The position numbers were made by a program, and so were the translations under genes. The notes under the pieces were generated by a model. The model was not told the DNA's origin. It saw nothing but the letters and a program-made list of their open reading frames with translations, and ran no database searches. Source: Chimaeribacter coloradensis (GTDB lineage Bacteria > Pseudomonadota > Gammaproteobacteria > Enterobacterales > Enterobacteriaceae). Taken from it: DNA of 64,000 bases. Where the stretch lies: positions 1 to 64,000 of the forward strand of contig NZ_PJZH01000014.1 of assembly GCF_002858715.1 (NCBI RefSeq), written 5' to 3'. How positions within the stretch are numbered: position 1 is the first letter of the stretch; every line of letters starts with the position of its first letter. Positions 28,699 to 40,946 of this stretch are shown here, one piece after another.

Positions 28699-29643
28699 TC
28701 AGACAGGGTTTTCAACCACCAGACGGCGCGGCGCAACACGGCCGTCATCCGCAATTTCACCCACGCCGATAAAGCGGTGCTCGTCCCCTTCGGTAATGCG
28801 CACCATCCCTTCTGCAGGGGCCTGTGCGGCCTGAACCGGCTGTCCTTGCTTAACGTAACCTGCAACGATAAGCGGCAGATTCACTTCCGGGAACTGCTGG
28901 ACTGCACTGTCCATCGGCATCAGTAACGGGTCCAGCACGTCTGACGGTGCACGCCCTTCAGCTTCGCACTGTTCAAGCAGGCTGTTCAATTGCTCCAGGG
29001 TCACCATGCGGGCCACCGGATATGTCGCCACCTGCAGACGGCGCAGGAAAATCACATGCGCACCGCACCCCAGCATCTCGCCCAGATCATCAATGATGGT
29101 GCGGATATAGGTGCCTTTGGAGCAGTGGATTTCCAGCTCAAGTTCCAGCCCTTCATGGCGGATAAACTGAAGTTCATACACCGTGATGTCGCGGGCCTCA
29201 CGCGGGACGTCAATGCCCTGGCGCGCATACTCATACAGCGGTTTACCCTGGTGCTTCAGCGCAGAGTACATCGACGGCACCTGTTTGGTGGCACCGCGGA
29301 AGCTCTCCAGCGCGGTTTCCAGCTGGGCAGCCGTGAAAGCCACCTCACGCTCAGAAATCACCTGGCCGTCTGCATCGGAAGTGTCGGTGCGCTGCCCCAG
29401 GCGGGCGATAACCCGGTAGCGCTTGTCGGAATCGAGCAGGAACTGGGAGAATTTGGTGGCCTCACCCAGGCAAACCGGCAGCATACCGGTGGCCAATGGG
29501 TCCAGCGCGCCGGTATGCCCGGCCCGGTTGGCGTTATAAATGCGTTTTACTTTCTGCAGGGCATCATTGGATGAAAGCCCCTGCGGCTTATCCAGCAGCA
29601 AAATGCCGTGAATATCGCGCCCACGGCGACGAGGACGTCCCAT
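28699..29643 (-). CDS. truB: tRNA pseudouridine-55 synthase
   Basis: 314 residues as in E. coli. Catalytic Asp48 in [13 protein letters not shown]-terminal PUA domain. Makes pseudouridine 55 in the T loop of tRNA and acts as a tRNA chaperone. Stop of rbfA and start of truB overlap (TAATG), a sign of translational coupling. Confidence 0.97.
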   Translation of the reverse strand: MGRPRRRGRDIHGILLLDKPQGLSSNDALQKVKRIYNANRAGHTGALDPLATGMLPVCLGEATKFSQFLLDSDKRYRVIARLGQRTDTSDADGQVISEREVAFTAAQLETALESFRGATKQVPSMYSALKHQGKPLYEYARQGIDVPREARDITVYELQFIRHEGLELELEIHCSKGTYIRTIIDDLGEMLGCGAHVIFLRRLQVATYPVARMVTLEQLNSLLEQCEAEGRAPSDVLDPLLMPMDSAVQQFPEVNLPLIVAGYVKQGQPVQAAQAPAEGMVRITEGDEHRFIGVGEIADDGRVAPRRLVVENPV

Positions 29644-30053
29644 TATTCTTCCTCGTTGTCGCCGGCGGCAGAACGACGCTCCGCATCATTCTTCACAACA
29701 TTGGTCACCAGGTTCGACATACGCATCCCCTCAACCAGAGAGTTGTCGTAGGCGAAGGTCAGCTCAGGCACCACACGCAGGCGCATCGCTTTGCCTACTA
29801 ACGTACGGATAAACCCGGAAGCATCCTGCAAGGCTTTAATACCGGTGACGACACGATCGGGATCGTGATTTTCTGCCAGTACATCGAGGAAGGTCACGAA
29901 GACTTTGGCGTAGGCCAGATCGCGGGATACTTCGACGCCGGATACGGTCGCCATGCCAATGCGCGGATCTTTGACTTCACGCTGCAAAATGATAGCAATC
30001 TCTTTCTGCATCTCCTGGGAGACGCGCTGAGTGCGGCTAAATTCTTTTGCCAT
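29643..30053 (-). CDS. rbfA: 30S ribosome-binding factor A
   Basis: 136 residues (E. coli 133) from ATG 30053; the open frame extends 14 codons upstream without homology. Single KH-like domain ([20 protein letters not shown]). Late 30S maturation factor, needed for 16S 5'-end processing and cold adaptation. Ends in an acidic DNEEE tail. Follows infB by 69 bp. Confidence 0.96.
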   Translation of the reverse strand: MAKEFSRTQRVSQEMQKEIAIILQREVKDPRIGMATVSGVEVSRDLAYAKVFVTFLDVLAENHDPDRVVTGIKALQDASGFIRTLVGKAMRLRVVPELTFAYDNSLVEGMRMSNLVTNVVKNDAERRSAAGDNEEE

Positions 30054-30122
30054 AAGGGATTCTCCAGACAAAGCGGGGGGCGCAAGGCCCCCCAATTGGA
30101 TCTAAGCAGAGTGTCGCTGTGA

Positions 30123-32810
30123 TTAAGCGATGGTGCGTTGGATCTCGATGGTTTCGAAGACTTCGATCATGTCGCCGGTACGAACGTCATTATAGTTCTT
30201 CACGCCGATACCACATTCCATGCCGTTACGGACTTCGCTGACGTCATCTTTAAAGCGACGCAGGGATTCCAGCTCGCCTTCGTAGATAACCACGTTTTCA
30301 CGCAGTACACGGATTGGGCTGTGACGCTTGATGATCCCTTCGGTAACCATACAACCGGCAATCGCACCAAATTTCGGTGATTTAAATACATCACGCACTT
30401 CGGCCAGGCCGATGATCTGCTGTTTGTATTCCGGTGCCAGCATACCGCTCATCGCCTGTTTCACTTCGTCGATCAGGTCGTAGATCACGGAGTAGTAACG
30501 CAGGTCGAGGCTTTCAGACTCAATCACGCGACGGGCAGAAGCATCAGCACGTACGTTGAAGCCGATAACGATGGCGTTGGAGGCTGCAGCCAGGGTCGCA
30601 TCGGTTTCGGTGATCCCACCGACGCCGGAGCCAACAATCTTCACCTTCACTTCGTTGGTGGAGAGCTTACGCAGGGAGTCGGCAATGGCTTCCACAGAAC
30701 CCTGAACGTCCGCTTTGAAGACGATGTTCAGTTCGGAGACTTCGCCTTCAGTCATGTTGGCAAACATGTTTTCCAGCTTGGACTTCTGCTGACGTGCCAG
30801 TTTGACTTCACGGAATTTGCCCTGACGATACAGCGCAACTTCACGGGCTTTCTTCTCGTCACGTACTACGGTCGCTTCATCACCTGCAGCCGGCACGCCG
30901 GACAGACCCAGAATCTCAACCGGAATAGACGGGCCTGCAGAGTTAATCTCACGACCCAGCTCATCACGCATCGCACGCACACGGCCATATTCAAAGCCGC
31001 ACAGCACGATATCGCCCTTGTTCAGGGTACCTTCACGGACCAGAACCGTTGCAACCGGGCCACGGCCTTTATCCAGGAAGGATTCGATGACCACACCGCT
31101 CGCCATACCGTTACGGATAGCTTTCAGCTCCAGGACTTCAGCCTGCAGCAGGATGGCGTCCAGCAGTTCGTCGATACCGGTACCGGCTTTGGCAGAGACA
31201 TGCATGAACTGGGATTCACCGCCCCACTCTTCCGGCATAACGCCATACTGGGAGAGCTCATGCTTAACGCGATCCGGATCAGATTCCGGCTTGTCGATTT
31301 TGTTAACCGCAACCACGATCGGCACATTGGCCGCTTTGGCGTGCTGGATAGCTTCAATCGTCTGCGGCATCACGCCGTCATCCGCGGCCACTACCAGAAC
31401 AACGATGTCCGTTGCCTGAGCACCACGGGCACGCATCGCGGTAAACGCGGCGTGGCCTGGGGTGTCCAGGAAGGTGATCATGCCGTTTTCAGTTTCAACA
31501 TGGTAAGCACCGATGTGCTGGGTAATGCCGCCTGCTTCACCGGCCGCCACTTTCGTCGAACGGATGTAGTCGAGCAGAGAGGTTTTACCGTGGTCAACGT
31601 GGCCCATGATGGTTACGACTGGCGCACGCGCTTCCGCGCCGGCACCGGTGTCACGGTCACTCATTACCGCTTCTTCCAGCTCGTTCTCACGACGCAGGAT
31701 AACTTTGTGGCCCATCTCTTCAGCAACCAACTGCGCGGTTTCCTGATCGATGACCTGGTTGATGGTCGCCATCGCGCCCAGTTTCATCATCGCTTTGATG
31801 ACCTGAGAACCTTTAACGGCCATTTTGTTGGCCAGTTCGGCAACTGTCAGGGTTTCGCCAATCACCACATCGCGGTTCACGGCCTGCGCCGGCTTGTTAA
31901 AGCCCTGCTGCAGGGTGCTCGGCTTACGCTTGCCTTTACCACCACGGGTAACGGCGCGGGCCTCTTCGCGGTCAGCTTTGGATTCAGACAGCTTGCTGCC
32001 TTTCTTCTGCTTGGTGGATTTGCTGGTGCGGACACGGCTGCGGCGCTCGCCTTCAACCTGACGATCGTTCTCGTCTTCCGCTTCGCGGGCGTGGTGAGAC
32101 GTGGTGACATGATAGTCAGCAGACTCGGATTCAGCAGGTTCAGCTGTTTCAGTCCATACGCCTGAATCGGCCATCTTACGGGCTTCTTCAGCAACAAGGC
32201 GGGCATTCTCTTCAACCTTACGGCGAGCCTCGTCTTCTGCTTTGCGTTTGAGTTCGGCGGCCTCAGCCTCGCGTCGTGCTTTTTCTGTCTGAGCTGGCTT
32301 GGTCATTTCGTCGGTATGTTGATTAGTCACTTTTTCTTTTTCCGCTGCGTCACGCTTAGCTTTTTCAGCGGCCTCACGTTTGGCTTGCTCATCGGCTACG
32401 CGCTTCGCTTTCTCAGCGGCCTCACGTTGAGCTTGCTCTTCTGCCAGGCGTCGTGCCTGCTCTTCCGCTTCGCGCCGTGCTTGCTCTTCCGCTTCAGCCT
32501 GAGCCTGTTCAGCCTCTGACGTGTCGCGTTTAACATAAGTGCGTTTCTTGCGGACCTCAATTTGCACCGATTTACTTTTACCGCCGGTGCTCGGAATATT
32601 CAAGGTACTACGCGTTTTGCGTTGCAGTGTCAGTTTATTTGACGCGCCGCTATTATCACGGTTCAGATGCGCCAGTAATGTCTCTTTCTCATGCTGGGTC
32701 ACAGAGTCCGCTTCGGATTTATTGATCCCTGCGTCAGCAAACTGCTGTACCAGGCGATCAACCGAAGTTTGGATCTCTGCAGCCAATGATTTTACGGTTA
32801 CATCTGTCAT
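30123..32810 (-). CDS. infB: Translation initiation factor IF-2
   Basis: 895 residues (E. coli 890). N-terminal IF2_N domain, then a long Glu/Ala/Arg/Lys-rich helix (about 96-215), a second small IF2_N-like domain (about 315-365) and the GTPase: G1 GHVDHGKT 403-410, G3 DTPGH 449-453, NKID 503-506, followed by domains II-IV binding fMet-tRNA. Positions initiator tRNA on the 30S and drives subunit joining. Lies between nusA and rbfA; an internal GTG start is listed separately. Confidence 0.97.
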   Translation of the reverse strand: MTDVTVKSLAAEIQTSVDRLVQQFADAGINKSEADSVTQHEKETLLAHLNRDNSGASNKLTLQRKTRSTLNIPSTGGKSKSVQIEVRKKRTYVKRDTSEAEQAQAEAEEQARREAEEQARRLAEEQAQREAAEKAKRVADEQAKREAAEKAKRDAAEKEKVTNQHTDEMTKPAQTEKARREAEAAELKRKAEDEARRKVEENARLVAEEARKMADSGVWTETAEPAESESADYHVTTSHHAREAEDENDRQVEGERRSRVRTSKSTKQKKGSKLSESKADREEARAVTRGGKGKRKPSTLQQGFNKPAQAVNRDVVIGETLTVAELANKMAVKGSQVIKAMMKLGAMATINQVIDQETAQLVAEEMGHKVILRRENELEEAVMSDRDTGAGAEARAPVVTIMGHVDHGKTSLLDYIRSTKVAAGEAGGITQHIGAYHVETENGMITFLDTPGHAAFTAMRARGAQATDIVVLVVAADDGVMPQTIEAIQHAKAANVPIVVAVNKIDKPESDPDRVKHELSQYGVMPEEWGGESQFMHVSAKAGTGIDELLDAILLQAEVLELKAIRNGMASGVVIESFLDKGRGPVATVLVREGTLNKGDIVLCGFEYGRVRAMRDELGREINSAGPSIPVEILGLSGVPAAGDEATVVRDEKKAREVALYRQGKFREVKLARQQKSKLENMFANMTEGEVSELNIVFKADVQGSVEAIADSLRKLSTNEVKVKIVGSGVGGITETDATLAAASNAIVIGFNVRADASARRVIESESLDLRYYSVIYDLIDEVKQAMSGMLAPEYKQQIIGLAEVRDVFKSPKFGAIAGCMVTEGIIKRHSPIRVLRENVVIYEGELESLRRFKDDVSEVRNGMECGIGVKNYNDVRTGDMIEVFETIEIQRTIA
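32328..32330 (-). other. infB: Internal GTG start for the shorter IF-2 isoform
   Basis: Codon 161 is GTG, followed by [13 protein letters not shown], aligning with the E. coli IF2-2 start (GTG, then SNQQDDMTK). Family knowledge says this second start is used in Enterobacteria. An A-rich, Shine-Dalgarno-weak stretch precedes it here. Confidence 0.65.
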
Positions 32811-32834
32811 GCTGTTCCTTCCTGCTACAGTTTA

Positions 32835-34322
32835 TTACGCATTGTCGCCGAACCAGCAGATATTACGTGCGGCCATGATCAGCTCGCCGGCTTGCTCATC
32901 GTCAAGCCCTTCAATATCTGACAGGTCGTCGACACCCTGCTCGGCAAGATCTTCCAGCGTACAAACCCCACGCGCAGCCAGTTTAAATGCCATGCTGCGT
33001 TCCAGACCGGACAGGTTCAGCAGATCGTCAGCGGGTTGCTTATCGCCAAGACTCTCTTCCTGTGCCAGTGCCAGAGTGGTCAGTGCAGCTTTGGCGCGTT
33101 CGCGCAGCGCTTCGACTGTATCTTCGTCCAGACCGTCGATTTCCAGAAGTTCTTTCATTGGCACATAGGCCAACTCTTCAAGCGTAGAGAAACCTTCTTC
33201 AACCAGGACTGTGGCGAAATCTTCGTCAATATCGAGGTGTTTGGTGAAGGTGTCGATTGCAGCATGTGCTTCGGCCTGATGTTTGGCCTGCAAGTCATCT
33301 GCGGTCATGACGTTCAGTTCCCAGCCACTCAGCTGGGAAGCCAAACGCACGTTTTGGCCATTACGGCCGATCGCCTGAGCCAGGTTGCTGGCTTCTACAG
33401 CGATATCCATCGTGTGGCGGTCTTCGTCAACCACAATGGAGGCGACATCCGCCGGGGCCATTGCGTTAATGACGAACTGTGCCGGATTGTCATCCCACAA
33501 CACGATATCAATGCGTTCACCGCCCAGTTCACTGGAAACAGCCTGAACGCGTGCGCCACGCATACCGACGCAAGCCCCGACCGGGTCGATACGCTTGTCG
33601 TTGGTTTTCACAGCGATTTTTGCACGGGAGCCTGGATCACGGGCAGCCGCTTTGATTTCAATCACTTCTTCGCCGATTTCCGGCACTTCAATGCGGAACA
33701 GTTCGATCAGCATTTCCGGACGTGAGCGGCTGACAAACAGCTGCGCACCACGCGCTTCCGGACGTACGGCGTACAGAACGCCGCGGATACGGTCGCCCGG
33801 ACGGAAGTTTTCACGCGGCAGCATGTCTTCACGCAGAATAACAGCTTCAGCATTATTGCCCAAATCCAGAGAGATGCTGTCACGGTTTACTTTCTTCACC
33901 ACGCCGGTGACGATTTCACCTTCCTGCTCACGGAATTGATCGACCACCATCGCACGTTCCGCTTCGCGGACTTTCTGCACGATAACCTGTTTAGCGGTCT
34001 GGGTAGTGATACGGTCAAAGGTGACAGATTCGATCTGATCTTCAATATAGCCGCCTACATCAATAGACGGATCTTCGAACTGGGCAGCTTCGCGGGTGAT
34101 TTCACGCGTAGGCAGGGTGACCTCTTCTACAACCAGCCAGCGGCGGAATGTATCAAAATCACCGGTTTTGCGGTCGATGCTGACGCGAACGTCAATTTCT
34201 TGCTCGTATTTCTTTTTTGTCGCCGTAGACAGTGCAGTTTCCAGCGCTTCAAAAATTTTTTCCCGCGGGAGGGCTTTTTCGTTCGAAACTGCTTCTACAA
34301 CAGCCAGAATCTCTTTGTTCAT
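32835..34322 (-). CDS. nusA: Transcription termination/antitermination factor NusA
   Basis: 495 residues, as in E. coli. N-terminal RNA-polymerase-binding domain, S1 domain (about 135-200), tandem KH domains and two C-terminal acidic repeats ([20 protein letters not shown] and the last 50 residues). Modulates pausing, termination, rRNA antitermination and transcription-translation coupling. Between rimP (21 bp) and infB (24 bp) in the same operon. Confidence 0.97.
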   Translation of the reverse strand: MNKEILAVVEAVSNEKALPREKIFEALETALSTATKKKYEQEIDVRVSIDRKTGDFDTFRRWLVVEEVTLPTREITREAAQFEDPSIDVGGYIEDQIESVTFDRITTQTAKQVIVQKVREAERAMVVDQFREQEGEIVTGVVKKVNRDSISLDLGNNAEAVILREDMLPRENFRPGDRIRGVLYAVRPEARGAQLFVSRSRPEMLIELFRIEVPEIGEEVIEIKAAARDPGSRAKIAVKTNDKRIDPVGACVGMRGARVQAVSSELGGERIDIVLWDDNPAQFVINAMAPADVASIVVDEDRHTMDIAVEASNLAQAIGRNGQNVRLASQLSGWELNVMTADDLQAKHQAEAHAAIDTFTKHLDIDEDFATVLVEEGFSTLEELAYVPMKELLEIDGLDEDTVEALRERAKAALTTLALAQEESLGDKQPADDLLNLSGLERSMAFKLAARGVCTLEDLAEQGVDDLSDIEGLDDEQAGELIMAARNICWFGDNA

Positions 34323-34343
34323 CCTAGTTGCCTCATCCTAACT

Positions 34344-34796
34344 TTAAAAGTGGGGTACCAGGTTCGCTTTCTGGATGTTACTCAGCGCGAACACTTCATC
34401 TTTCCCATCCACAGTCACCGTGATCATCTCACCATCAACAGCCTTGATAATACCCTGCCATTTGCGACGGTTTTGCATTGCCATACGCAGGACAATGCTG
34501 ACTTCTTCACCAAGATAACGGGTATAGTGTTCAGCGGTGAACATAGGACGATCAAGGCCCGGAGAGGAGACTTCCAGGTTGTAAGCCACAGTGATGGGGT
34601 CTTCAACATCAAGCACTGCGCTCACCTGATGGCTTACATCAGCACAATCGTCGACATTGATGCCGTCTTCACTATCAATATAGATGCGTAGCGTTGATTG
34701 GCGACTACGGATGAATTCGATACCGACCAGTTCATAGCCTAACGCTTCCACCGGCGCGGTAATCATCTCTGTCAATTTTTGCTCTAATGTGGACAA
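34344..34796 (-). CDS. rimP: Ribosome maturation factor RimP
   Basis: 150 residues from TTG 34796 ([11 protein letters not shown]), the E. coli length and start. GGGGG sits 5 bases upstream of this TTG. In-frame TTG 34808 and GTG 34802 also exist but lie inside or before that purine run. Two-domain RimP/YhbC fold, ending [15 protein letters not shown]. Needed for 30S assembly, binds S12/S5 region. First protein gene of the nusA operon, downstream of tRNA-fMet and two terminators. Confidence 0.95.
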   Translation of the reverse strand: MSTLEQKLTEMITAPVEALGYELVGIEFIRSRQSTLRIYIDSEDGINVDDCADVSHQVSAVLDVEDPITVAYNLEVSSPGLDRPMFTAEHYTRYLGEEVSIVLRMAMQNRRKWQGIIKAVDGEMITVTVDGKDEVFALSNIQKANLVPHF

Positions 34797-34813
34797 GCCC
34801 ACCCCCAAGACAT

Positions 34814-34834
34814 AAAAAAAGGGCTTAATAGCCC
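34814..34834 (-). terminator. Second of two terminators between tRNA-fMet and rimP
   Basis: Minus strand GGGCT-ATTA-AGCCC followed by T7, ending 17 bases before the rimP TTG. It overlaps the rimP leader, so it may act as a leader attenuator. Confidence 0.75.
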
Positions 34835-34856
34835 AGTGATTCTGTTGTCAAATAAC

Positions 34857-34884
34857 AAAAAACCCCGATAAATCGGGGCTTTTT
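34857..34884 (-). terminator. First of two terminators between tRNA-fMet and rimP
   Basis: AAAAA-CCCCGAT-AA-ATCGGGG-CTTTTT, symmetric, functional on the minus strand after metY. Confidence 0.85.
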
Positions 34885-35008
34885 GCAACTGGACCCTATT
34901 TGCCGCAGTGCGGCTTCGGTGCACTTTCTGGCAAGAATTTTTTCAAATTGCCCTGAAAACACTGTTGACTATTTCACAGTATATTTGAAAAAAGACTTTT
35001 AGGGAAAG

Positions 35009-35085
<77 letters not shown>

Positions 35086-35100
35086 TCCGAAACGTGGCGA

Positions 35101-35129
35101 ATACTACGCCGAAATTTGCGAAAATGCAA
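35101..35129 (-). promoter_or_regulatory. Sigma-70 promoter for tRNA-fMet
   Basis: Minus strand TTGCAT - 17 bases - TAGTAT, -10 box ending 16 bases before the mature tRNA, with a GC-rich discriminator (CGCCAC). It lies in the 58 bp between the two tRNA genes. Confidence 0.7.
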
Positions 35130-35143
35130 ATCTATAAAAGGAT

Positions 35144-35230
35144 TGGTACCGAGGACGGGACTTGAACCCGTAAGCCCATGCGGGCACTACCACCTCAAGG
35201 TAGCGTGTCTACCAATTCCACCACCTCGGC
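35144..35230 (-). tRNA. leuU: tRNA-Leu (GAG)
   Basis: 87 nt with encoded CCA. Class II tRNA with long variable arm; anticodon loop CCTTGAGGT (GAG). Starts GCCGAGGTGGTGGAATTGG. Follows secG by 84 bp, as in E. coli. Confidence 0.96.
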
Positions 35231-35314
35231 ACTTTTTTTTAAACAACCGTCTTTGCTGCTTATGCGCATTAACCGTTATTTGAAAAGCGTTTACTGCTGT
35301 TTGTGACGGCTCGC

Positions 35315-35647
35315 TTATTGCGGCAGGTCACTGTTCTGAGCCGGCGTTGCAGGTGCAGTTGTCTGCTCAGATTTTACTGGTTGACCCAGGTTTTCCCACT
35401 CACTGCCTTTATGGCTTTGGTTACTGCTCAGGTTGCCTAAAATCAGGCTGATGACGAAAAAGAGCGTTGCCAGAATCGCCGTCATGCGGGTCATGAAATT
35501 ACCGGAGCCGCTCGAACCGAACAATGTGGCTGAACCACCTGCCCCGAAAGAAGCGCCCATATCCGCACCTTTACCTTGTTGCAGCATAATCAGAGCGACA
35601 AGCCCTAATGCCACGATCAGGAAAATAACCAGAAGAGCTTCGTACAT
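35315..35647 (-). CDS. secG: SecG, protein translocase subunit
   Basis: 110 residues, equal to E. coli. Two membrane segments (about 2-20 and 53-72) joined by a Gly-rich cytoplasmic loop (GADMGASFGAGGSATLFGSSG). Part of SecYEG; its topology change helps SecA-driven export. The 234 bp to glmM hold no other gene. Confidence 0.96.
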   Translation of the reverse strand: MYEALLVIFLIVALGLVALIMLQQGKGADMGASFGAGGSATLFGSSGSGNFMTRMTAILATLFFVISLILGNLSSNQSHKGSEWENLGQPVKSEQTTAPATPAQNSDLPQ

Positions 35648-35881
35648 AAACGTACCTGTATCCTTGCGGCTTCACCGCATGCCAATTGCTTCGCACCAAT
35701 TAAGCAGGTCAGGCTAACTCACTCACCTACTGAAGCGGGTGTGAATACTAACCAAAGGGAGCAGGGTGCGCAAGGGCAATTTTTTATATCTGGTTTGATT
35801 GCGGAAAAAAACGCCAAATCATCGGGAGTTACCGCAGTTTGCCGGCCCTGCGCGCTGCATTGGCCGGCAAACTTATGCCTG

Positions 35882-37219
35882 TCAGCCCGCCGCTCTGACG
35901 GCATCCGCGATGCGGTTTGCCAGCGATTCAACCAGGATGGCATCTTCGCCTTCAACCATTACCCGGATCAACGGCTCCGTGCCCGATTTACGCAACAGCA
36001 CCCTGCCCTTGCCCGCCAGCTGTTTTTCTACTTCTTCAGTCACTTTAATGACCTCAGGGGAGTGCAGCGGATCGTGTTCACCGGCAAAACGCACGTTCAC
36101 CAGAATCTGCGGCAGTAGCTTCATGCCACTGCACAGATCGTGCAGGCTCATGTGGTTACGTACCATCGCAGTGAGTACTTGCAAACCTGCAACAATGCCG
36201 TCCCCGGTAGTGGTTTTATCTAATAGGATGACATGCCCGGAATTTTCCGCGCCGATGCGCCACCCTTTCTCCTGCATTTTTTCCAGAACATAGCGGTCGC
36301 CTACTTTGGCACGCGCAAAAGGAATACCCAACTGCTTCAGCGCCAATTCCAGGCCCATATTGCTCATTAGCGTGCCGACCGCCCCGCCGCGCAACTGCCC
36401 CTGACGAAGCCCTTCACGCGCAATGATGTACAGAATCTGGTCACCGTCGACCGGGTTACCCTGATGGTCAACCATCATGACCCGGTCGCCATCGCCGTCC
36501 AGCGCCAGGCCGACGTCCGCCTTCTCAGCCACCACACGTTTTTGCAGCTCACGCACATCGGTGGCACCGCATTTTTCGTTGATGTTCATCCCATCAGGTT
36601 CACAGCCAATAGCGATCACTTTGGCCCCCAGCTCACGCAACACGCTGGGGGCGATGTGGTAAGTCGCACCGTTGGCACAGTCCACCACGATCTTCAGCCC
36701 GCTCAGGCTCAGCTCGCTTGGGAAGGTACCTTTGCAGAACTCAATGTAACGGCCTGCGGCATCAACGATACGGCTCGCTTTCCCCAGCTCACTGGATTCC
36801 ACACAGGTCAGGGGTTTTTCCATTTCCGCTTCAATCGCCTCTTCCACGTCATCCGGCAGTTTTGCGCCATCAATGGAGAAGAACTTGATGCCATTGTCGT
36901 AGAAAGGGTTATGGGATGCTGAAATCACAATACCAGCTTCTGCCCGGAAGGTCCGGGTCAGGTAGGCCACGGCCGGGGTCGGCATCGGGCCGGTAAAGGC
37001 CGCAGATAACCCGGCTGCTGCCAGGCCGGCCTCAAGCGCCGACTCCAGCATATAGCCTGAGATGCGCGTATCTTTACCAATGATGATCTTCCGGGAACCA
37101 TTGCGGGCCAGCACTTTACCTGCAGCCCAGCCAAGCTTCAGGACAAAATCAGGCGTGATGGGGGCTTCCCCGACTTTCCCACGAATGCCGTCCGTGCCAA
37201 AGTATTTACGGTTACTCAT
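35882..37219 (-). CDS. glmM: Phosphoglucosamine mutase
   Basis: 445 residues, as in E. coli. Phosphoserine loop VISASHNPF with Ser102; metal site DGDGDR 241-246; C-terminal phosphate-binding [14 protein letters not shown]. Converts glucosamine-6-P to glucosamine-1-P for UDP-GlcNAc, feeding peptidoglycan and LPS. Starts 8 bp after folP ends. Confidence 0.97.
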   Translation of the reverse strand: MSNRKYFGTDGIRGKVGEAPITPDFVLKLGWAAGKVLARNGSRKIIIGKDTRISGYMLESALEAGLAAAGLSAAFTGPMPTPAVAYLTRTFRAEAGIVISASHNPFYDNGIKFFSIDGAKLPDDVEEAIEAEMEKPLTCVESSELGKASRIVDAAGRYIEFCKGTFPSELSLSGLKIVVDCANGATYHIAPSVLRELGAKVIAIGCEPDGMNINEKCGATDVRELQKRVVAEKADVGLALDGDGDRVMMVDHQGNPVDGDQILYIIAREGLRQGQLRGGAVGTLMSNMGLELALKQLGIPFARAKVGDRYVLEKMQEKGWRIGAENSGHVILLDKTTTGDGIVAGLQVLTAMVRNHMSLHDLCSGMKLLPQILVNVRFAGEHDPLHSPEVIKVTEEVEKQLAGKGRVLLRKSGTEPLIRVMVEGEDAILVESLANRIADAVRAAG

Positions 37220-37227
37220 AATCGTTT

Positions 37228-38061
37228 TTAATCCTTCGCATAAAGTGTTGCTTCAACCACGCGCATTGCCTCAACCGTTTCTTTAACGTCGTGCACCCGG
37301 ATAATTTTGGCTCCTTTCATGGCGGCGATCACTGCACAGGCCACACTGCCGGAAAGACGCTGTTCAGGAGGGATGTTTAACAACTGCCCCACCATCGATT
37401 TACGGGACATCCCTACCAGCAGCGGCAAGTTAAAGTGATGCAGTTCTGACAAGCGGTTCAGTAACTGATAATTATGCGACAAATTCTTACCGAAACCGAA
37501 GCCGGGGTCGAGCACCAATTTTTCTTTAGGGATCCCTGCCTGTTCACAACGGGCAATATGGTGCCGGAAGAAGGTGAAGACATCGCCCATCAGGTCGTCA
37601 TAATGCGGAGCCTGCTGCATCGTACGCGGCTGCCCCTGCATATGCATCAGGCAAACCGGCAGCCCGGTCTGTGCCGCGGCCTCCAGCGCGCCCGGCTCCT
37701 GCAACGAGCGGATGTCATTAATAAGATCTGCCCCTGCCGCCGCACTGGCCGTTATCACCGCAGGCTTTGAGGTATCGACAGAAATCCAGACATCGAAATA
37801 ACGGGCCAGGGCTTCAACCACAGGAATCACCCGGTCCAGCTCCTCCTGCTCACTGACTTCCGCTGCACCTGGACGGGTGGATTCACCGCCGACATCGATC
37901 AGTGAGGCACCGGCATCCACCATGCTCTGGGCATGGCGCAGCGCGCGTTCAATGGTGTTGTGTTGGCCGCCATCTGAAAAAGAGTCTGGCGTTACATTTA
38001 AAATACCCATTACCTGCGGATAAAGCAGGTTGAGTGAGCGGCTTCCCGCGGTCAGCTGCAT
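37228..38061 (-). CDS. folP: Dihydropteroate synthase
   Basis: 277 residues from ATG 38061 (E. coli 282); GGAG 8 bases upstream supports it over an earlier in-frame start. Pterin-binding [25 protein letters not shown], and SRKS near residue 220. Joins p-aminobenzoate to dihydropterin diphosphate in folate synthesis; sulphonamide target. Operon with glmM. Confidence 0.96.
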   Translation of the reverse strand: MQLTAGSRSLNLLYPQVMGILNVTPDSFSDGGQHNTIERALRHAQSMVDAGASLIDVGGESTRPGAAEVSEQEELDRVIPVVEALARYFDVWISVDTSKPAVITASAAAGADLINDIRSLQEPGALEAAAQTGLPVCLMHMQGQPRTMQQAPHYDDLMGDVFTFFRHHIARCEQAGIPKEKLVLDPGFGFGKNLSHNYQLLNRLSELHHFNLPLLVGMSRKSMVGQLLNIPPEQRLSGSVACAVIAAMKGAKIIRVHDVKETVEAMRVVEATLYAKD

Positions 38062-38098
38062 AGGTTGGTCTCCACCGTGTAGCATGTCTAACAGACAA

Positions 38099-38125
38099 TA
38101 AAAAACCCCGGGCGAGCCCGGGGTT
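38099..38125 (-). terminator. Terminator between ftsH and folP
   Basis: Minus strand AACCCCGGG-CTCG-CCCGGGGTT followed by a T-rich run (TTTTTATT). Strong stem; folP-glmM must have read-through or its own promoter. Confidence 0.85.
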
Positions 38126-38161
38126 AGACATTAACAAACAACATCTCTGGCAAACGCAGGC

Positions 38162-40093
38162 TTACTTGTCGCCGAACTGCTCAGACATAGTATTGCCGGG
38201 GTTCGCTGTACGCGGGTCGTCGACCGGCGTTGGCGCTTTAGGCGAGCCGCCATCGTTCGAGTTGTTCCTCACCGCGTCATCCCAGCCTGCAGGCGGACGC
38301 ACATCTTTACGGTTCATCAGGTCGTCAATCTGCGGTGCATCGATGGTTTCATACTTCATCAGGGCATCCTTCATCGAATGCAGGATGTCCATGTTTTCCA
38401 TCAGCAGCGAACGGGCGCGTACGTAGTTACGTTCAATCAGGGATTTGACTTCCTGGTCGATAATACGTGCCGTTTCGTCAGACATGTGTTTGGCTTTCGC
38501 CACTGAGCGGCCCAGGAACACTTCGCCCTCTTCTTCCGCATACAGCAACGGCCCCAGCTTCTCAGAGAAGCCCCATTGGGTCACCATGTTACGTGCGATA
38601 GAGGTGGCTACTTTAATGTCATTAGATGCACCGGTAGAGACTTTTTCAGGCCCGTAGATGATCTCTTCCGCCAGACGGCCGCCGTACAGGGTAGAAATCT
38701 GGCTTTCCAGTTTCTGACGGCTGGCACTGATGGCATCCCCTTCCGGCAGGAAGAAGGTCACACCCAGTGCACGGCCACGCGGAATGATCGTCACTTTGTG
38801 TACCGGGTCATGTTCCGGAACCAGGCGGCCGATAATCGCGTGCCCGGCTTCGTGGTACGCCGTGGACTCTTTCTGCGACTCGGTCATCACCATGGAACGG
38901 CGCTCAGCACCCATCATGATTTTGTCTTTGGCTTTCTCAAACTCAACCATAGAGACGACGCGCTTGCTGCCGCGGGCGGCGAACAAGGCCGCTTCGTTCA
39001 CCAGGTTAGCCAGATCGGCACCGGAGAAGCCAGGCGTACCACGCGCAATCACAGAAGCATCGATGTCAGGCGACAGCGGCACACGGCGCATGTGAACTTT
39101 CAGAATCTGTTCACGGCCGCGCACATCCGGCAGACCGACCACAACCTGGCGGTCGAAACGGCCCGGACGCAGCAGAGCCGGGTCCAGTACGTCAGGGCGG
39201 TTAGTTGCCGCAATGACGATGATACCTTCATTGCCTTCGAAGCCATCCATCTCAACCAGCATCTGGTTCAGCGTCTGTTCACGCTCATCGTGACCACCAC
39301 CCAGGCCTGCGCCACGCTGGCGGCCTACGGCGTCGATCTCATCGATGAAGATGATGCAAGGTGCGGCTTTCTTCGCCTGTTCAAACATGTCACGGACACG
39401 GGACGCACCCACACCCACGAACATTTCAACAAAGTCAGAACCGGAAATGGTAAAGAACGGCACTTTCGCTTCACCGGCAATCGCTTTTGCCAGCAAGGTT
39501 TTACCGGTCCCCGGCGGGCCAACCATCAGGACGCCTTTCGGAATTTTACCGCCCAGTTTCTGGAAGCGGCTCGGTTCGCGCAGGTAATCCACCAGTTCGC
39601 TGACCTCTTCTTTCGCTTCGTCACAACCGGCAACGTCAGAGAAAGTGGTCTTGATCTGGTCTTCCGTCAACATGCGGGCCTTGCTCTTGCCAAAGGACAT
39701 CGCGCCCTTGCCGCCGCCGCCCTGCATTTGCCGCATAAAGAAGATCCAGACCCCAATCAGCAACAGCATCGGGAACCAGGAGATAAAGATAGACGCCAGC
39801 AAACTCGGCTCTTCAGGCGGTTCACCAACAACTTTCACGTTTTTCGTTAACAGGGTATCCAGTAATTTTGGATCGTTAACAGGGAGATAAGTCGTGTATC
39901 GGTTACTGTCTTTCTTGGTAACGTTGATCTCACGTCCGTTGATACGTGCTTCACGAATCTGGTCTTGGGTCAATTCGGACATGAAGGTAGAATAATCTAC
40001 CCTACGGCCATTCGACTCGCTGGGCCCAAAGCTCTGGAACACAGACATCAGTACAACTGCGATGACTAACCAGAGAATTAGGTTTTTCGCCAT
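38162..40093 (-). CDS. ftsH: FtsH, membrane ATP-dependent zinc metalloprotease
   Basis: 643 residues from ATG 40093 ([10 protein letters not shown]. coli 644). Two membrane segments (about 3-22 and 98-120), Walker A GPPGTGKT 192-199, AAA SRH region, and zinc site HEAGH 414-418. Degrades LpxC, sigma-32, SecY and damaged membrane proteins. Start choice: a TTG at 40102 (MSDMAKN) has the better-spaced GAGG (8 bases), so a 646-residue form is possible. Confidence 0.96.
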   Translation of the reverse strand: MAKNLILWLVIAVVLMSVFQSFGPSESNGRRVDYSTFMSELTQDQIREARINGREINVTKKDSNRYTTYLPVNDPKLLDTLLTKNVKVVGEPPEEPSLLASIFISWFPMLLLIGVWIFFMRQMQGGGGKGAMSFGKSKARMLTEDQIKTTFSDVAGCDEAKEEVSELVDYLREPSRFQKLGGKIPKGVLMVGPPGTGKTLLAKAIAGEAKVPFFTISGSDFVEMFVGVGASRVRDMFEQAKKAAPCIIFIDEIDAVGRQRGAGLGGGHDEREQTLNQMLVEMDGFEGNEGIIVIAATNRPDVLDPALLRPGRFDRQVVVGLPDVRGREQILKVHMRRVPLSPDIDASVIARGTPGFSGADLANLVNEAALFAARGSKRVVSMVEFEKAKDKIMMGAERRSMVMTESQKESTAYHEAGHAIIGRLVPEHDPVHKVTIIPRGRALGVTFFLPEGDAISASRQKLESQISTLYGGRLAEEIIYGPEKVSTGASNDIKVATSIARNMVTQWGFSEKLGPLLYAEEEGEVFLGRSVAKAKHMSDETARIIDQEVKSLIERNYVRARSLLMENMDILHSMKDALMKYETIDAPQIDDLMNRKDVRPPAGWDDAVRNNSNDGGSPKAPTPVDDPRTANPGNTMSEQFGDK

Positions 40094-40149
40094 GTCACTC
40101 AAGGGATTAACCTCATATTACAACTGTGTTAACAAACAGCGTTAGGGTA

Positions 40150-40779
40150 CTACAGTTTGCGCCCTGTCGCTACGATGTACACTTCCCGCGACCGCGCCCG
40201 GGAAGCGTCTGGCTTACGAATCTTAACCTTCGTAAACAGAGAGCGGATTTCGCGCAAATATGCATCAAACCCATCCCCCTGAAACACCTTCACCAGGAAA
40301 CTTCCCCCTGGCGCCAGTACATCACGACACATATCCAGCGCTAATTCAACCAGATACATCGATTTAGGAATATCGACAGCCGGAGTACCACTCATATTCG
40401 GGGCCATATCGGACATGACCACCTGAACTTTCTTGTCGCCTACGCGTTGTAACAGCGCATCTAACACCATTGGCTCACGAAAATCCCCCTGGAGGAAATC
40501 GACGCCAACGATAGGATCCATCGGTAAAATATCACAGGCAATAATGCGCCCGCTTCCACCAATCTGAGTGACGACATACTGTGACCACCCACCCGGCGCG
40601 GCACCTAAATCCACAACGGTCATGCCCGGTTTGAAGAGTTTGTCGCTTTGTTGTATCTCATCAAGTTTAAACCAGGCACGTGAGCGTAGCCCTTTTTTCT
40701 GTGCCTGCAGGACATATTTATCGCTAAAGTGTTCCTGTAACCAGCGGCTGGAGCTGGCAGAACGCTTTTTATTGGTCAT
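40150..40779 (-). CDS. rlmE: RlmE, 23S rRNA 2'-O-ribose U2552 methyltransferase
   Basis: 209 residues from ATG 40779, E. coli length (FtsJ/RrmJ). SAM-binding [15 protein letters not shown], then K-D-K-E pieces: [23 protein letters not shown]. Methylates U2552 in the 50S A-site loop; heat-shock gene. 56 bp before ftsH, so one operon. Confidence 0.96.
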   Translation of the reverse strand: MTNKKRSASSSRWLQEHFSDKYVLQAQKKGLRSRAWFKLDEIQQSDKLFKPGMTVVDLGAAPGGWSQYVVTQIGGSGRIIACDILPMDPIVGVDFLQGDFREPMVLDALLQRVGDKKVQVVMSDMAPNMSGTPAVDIPKSMYLVELALDMCRDVLAPGGSFLVKVFQGDGFDAYLREIRSLFTKVKIRKPDASRARSREVYIVATGRKL

Positions 40780-40946
40780 CGGTTTTCCAACTATCCTGAT
40801 TTTAAGCCCATTTAACAGGCCCTTAGAGACAGGGTATTGATTACTTAGCGCACGGCAGCGGCGGAGAGGCAGATACCGGGTTGGTGATAGACCTGAGATG
40901 GCGGTAGAATGACCCGTTTTCAATCCCAACCTAAGCAAAAAATACG

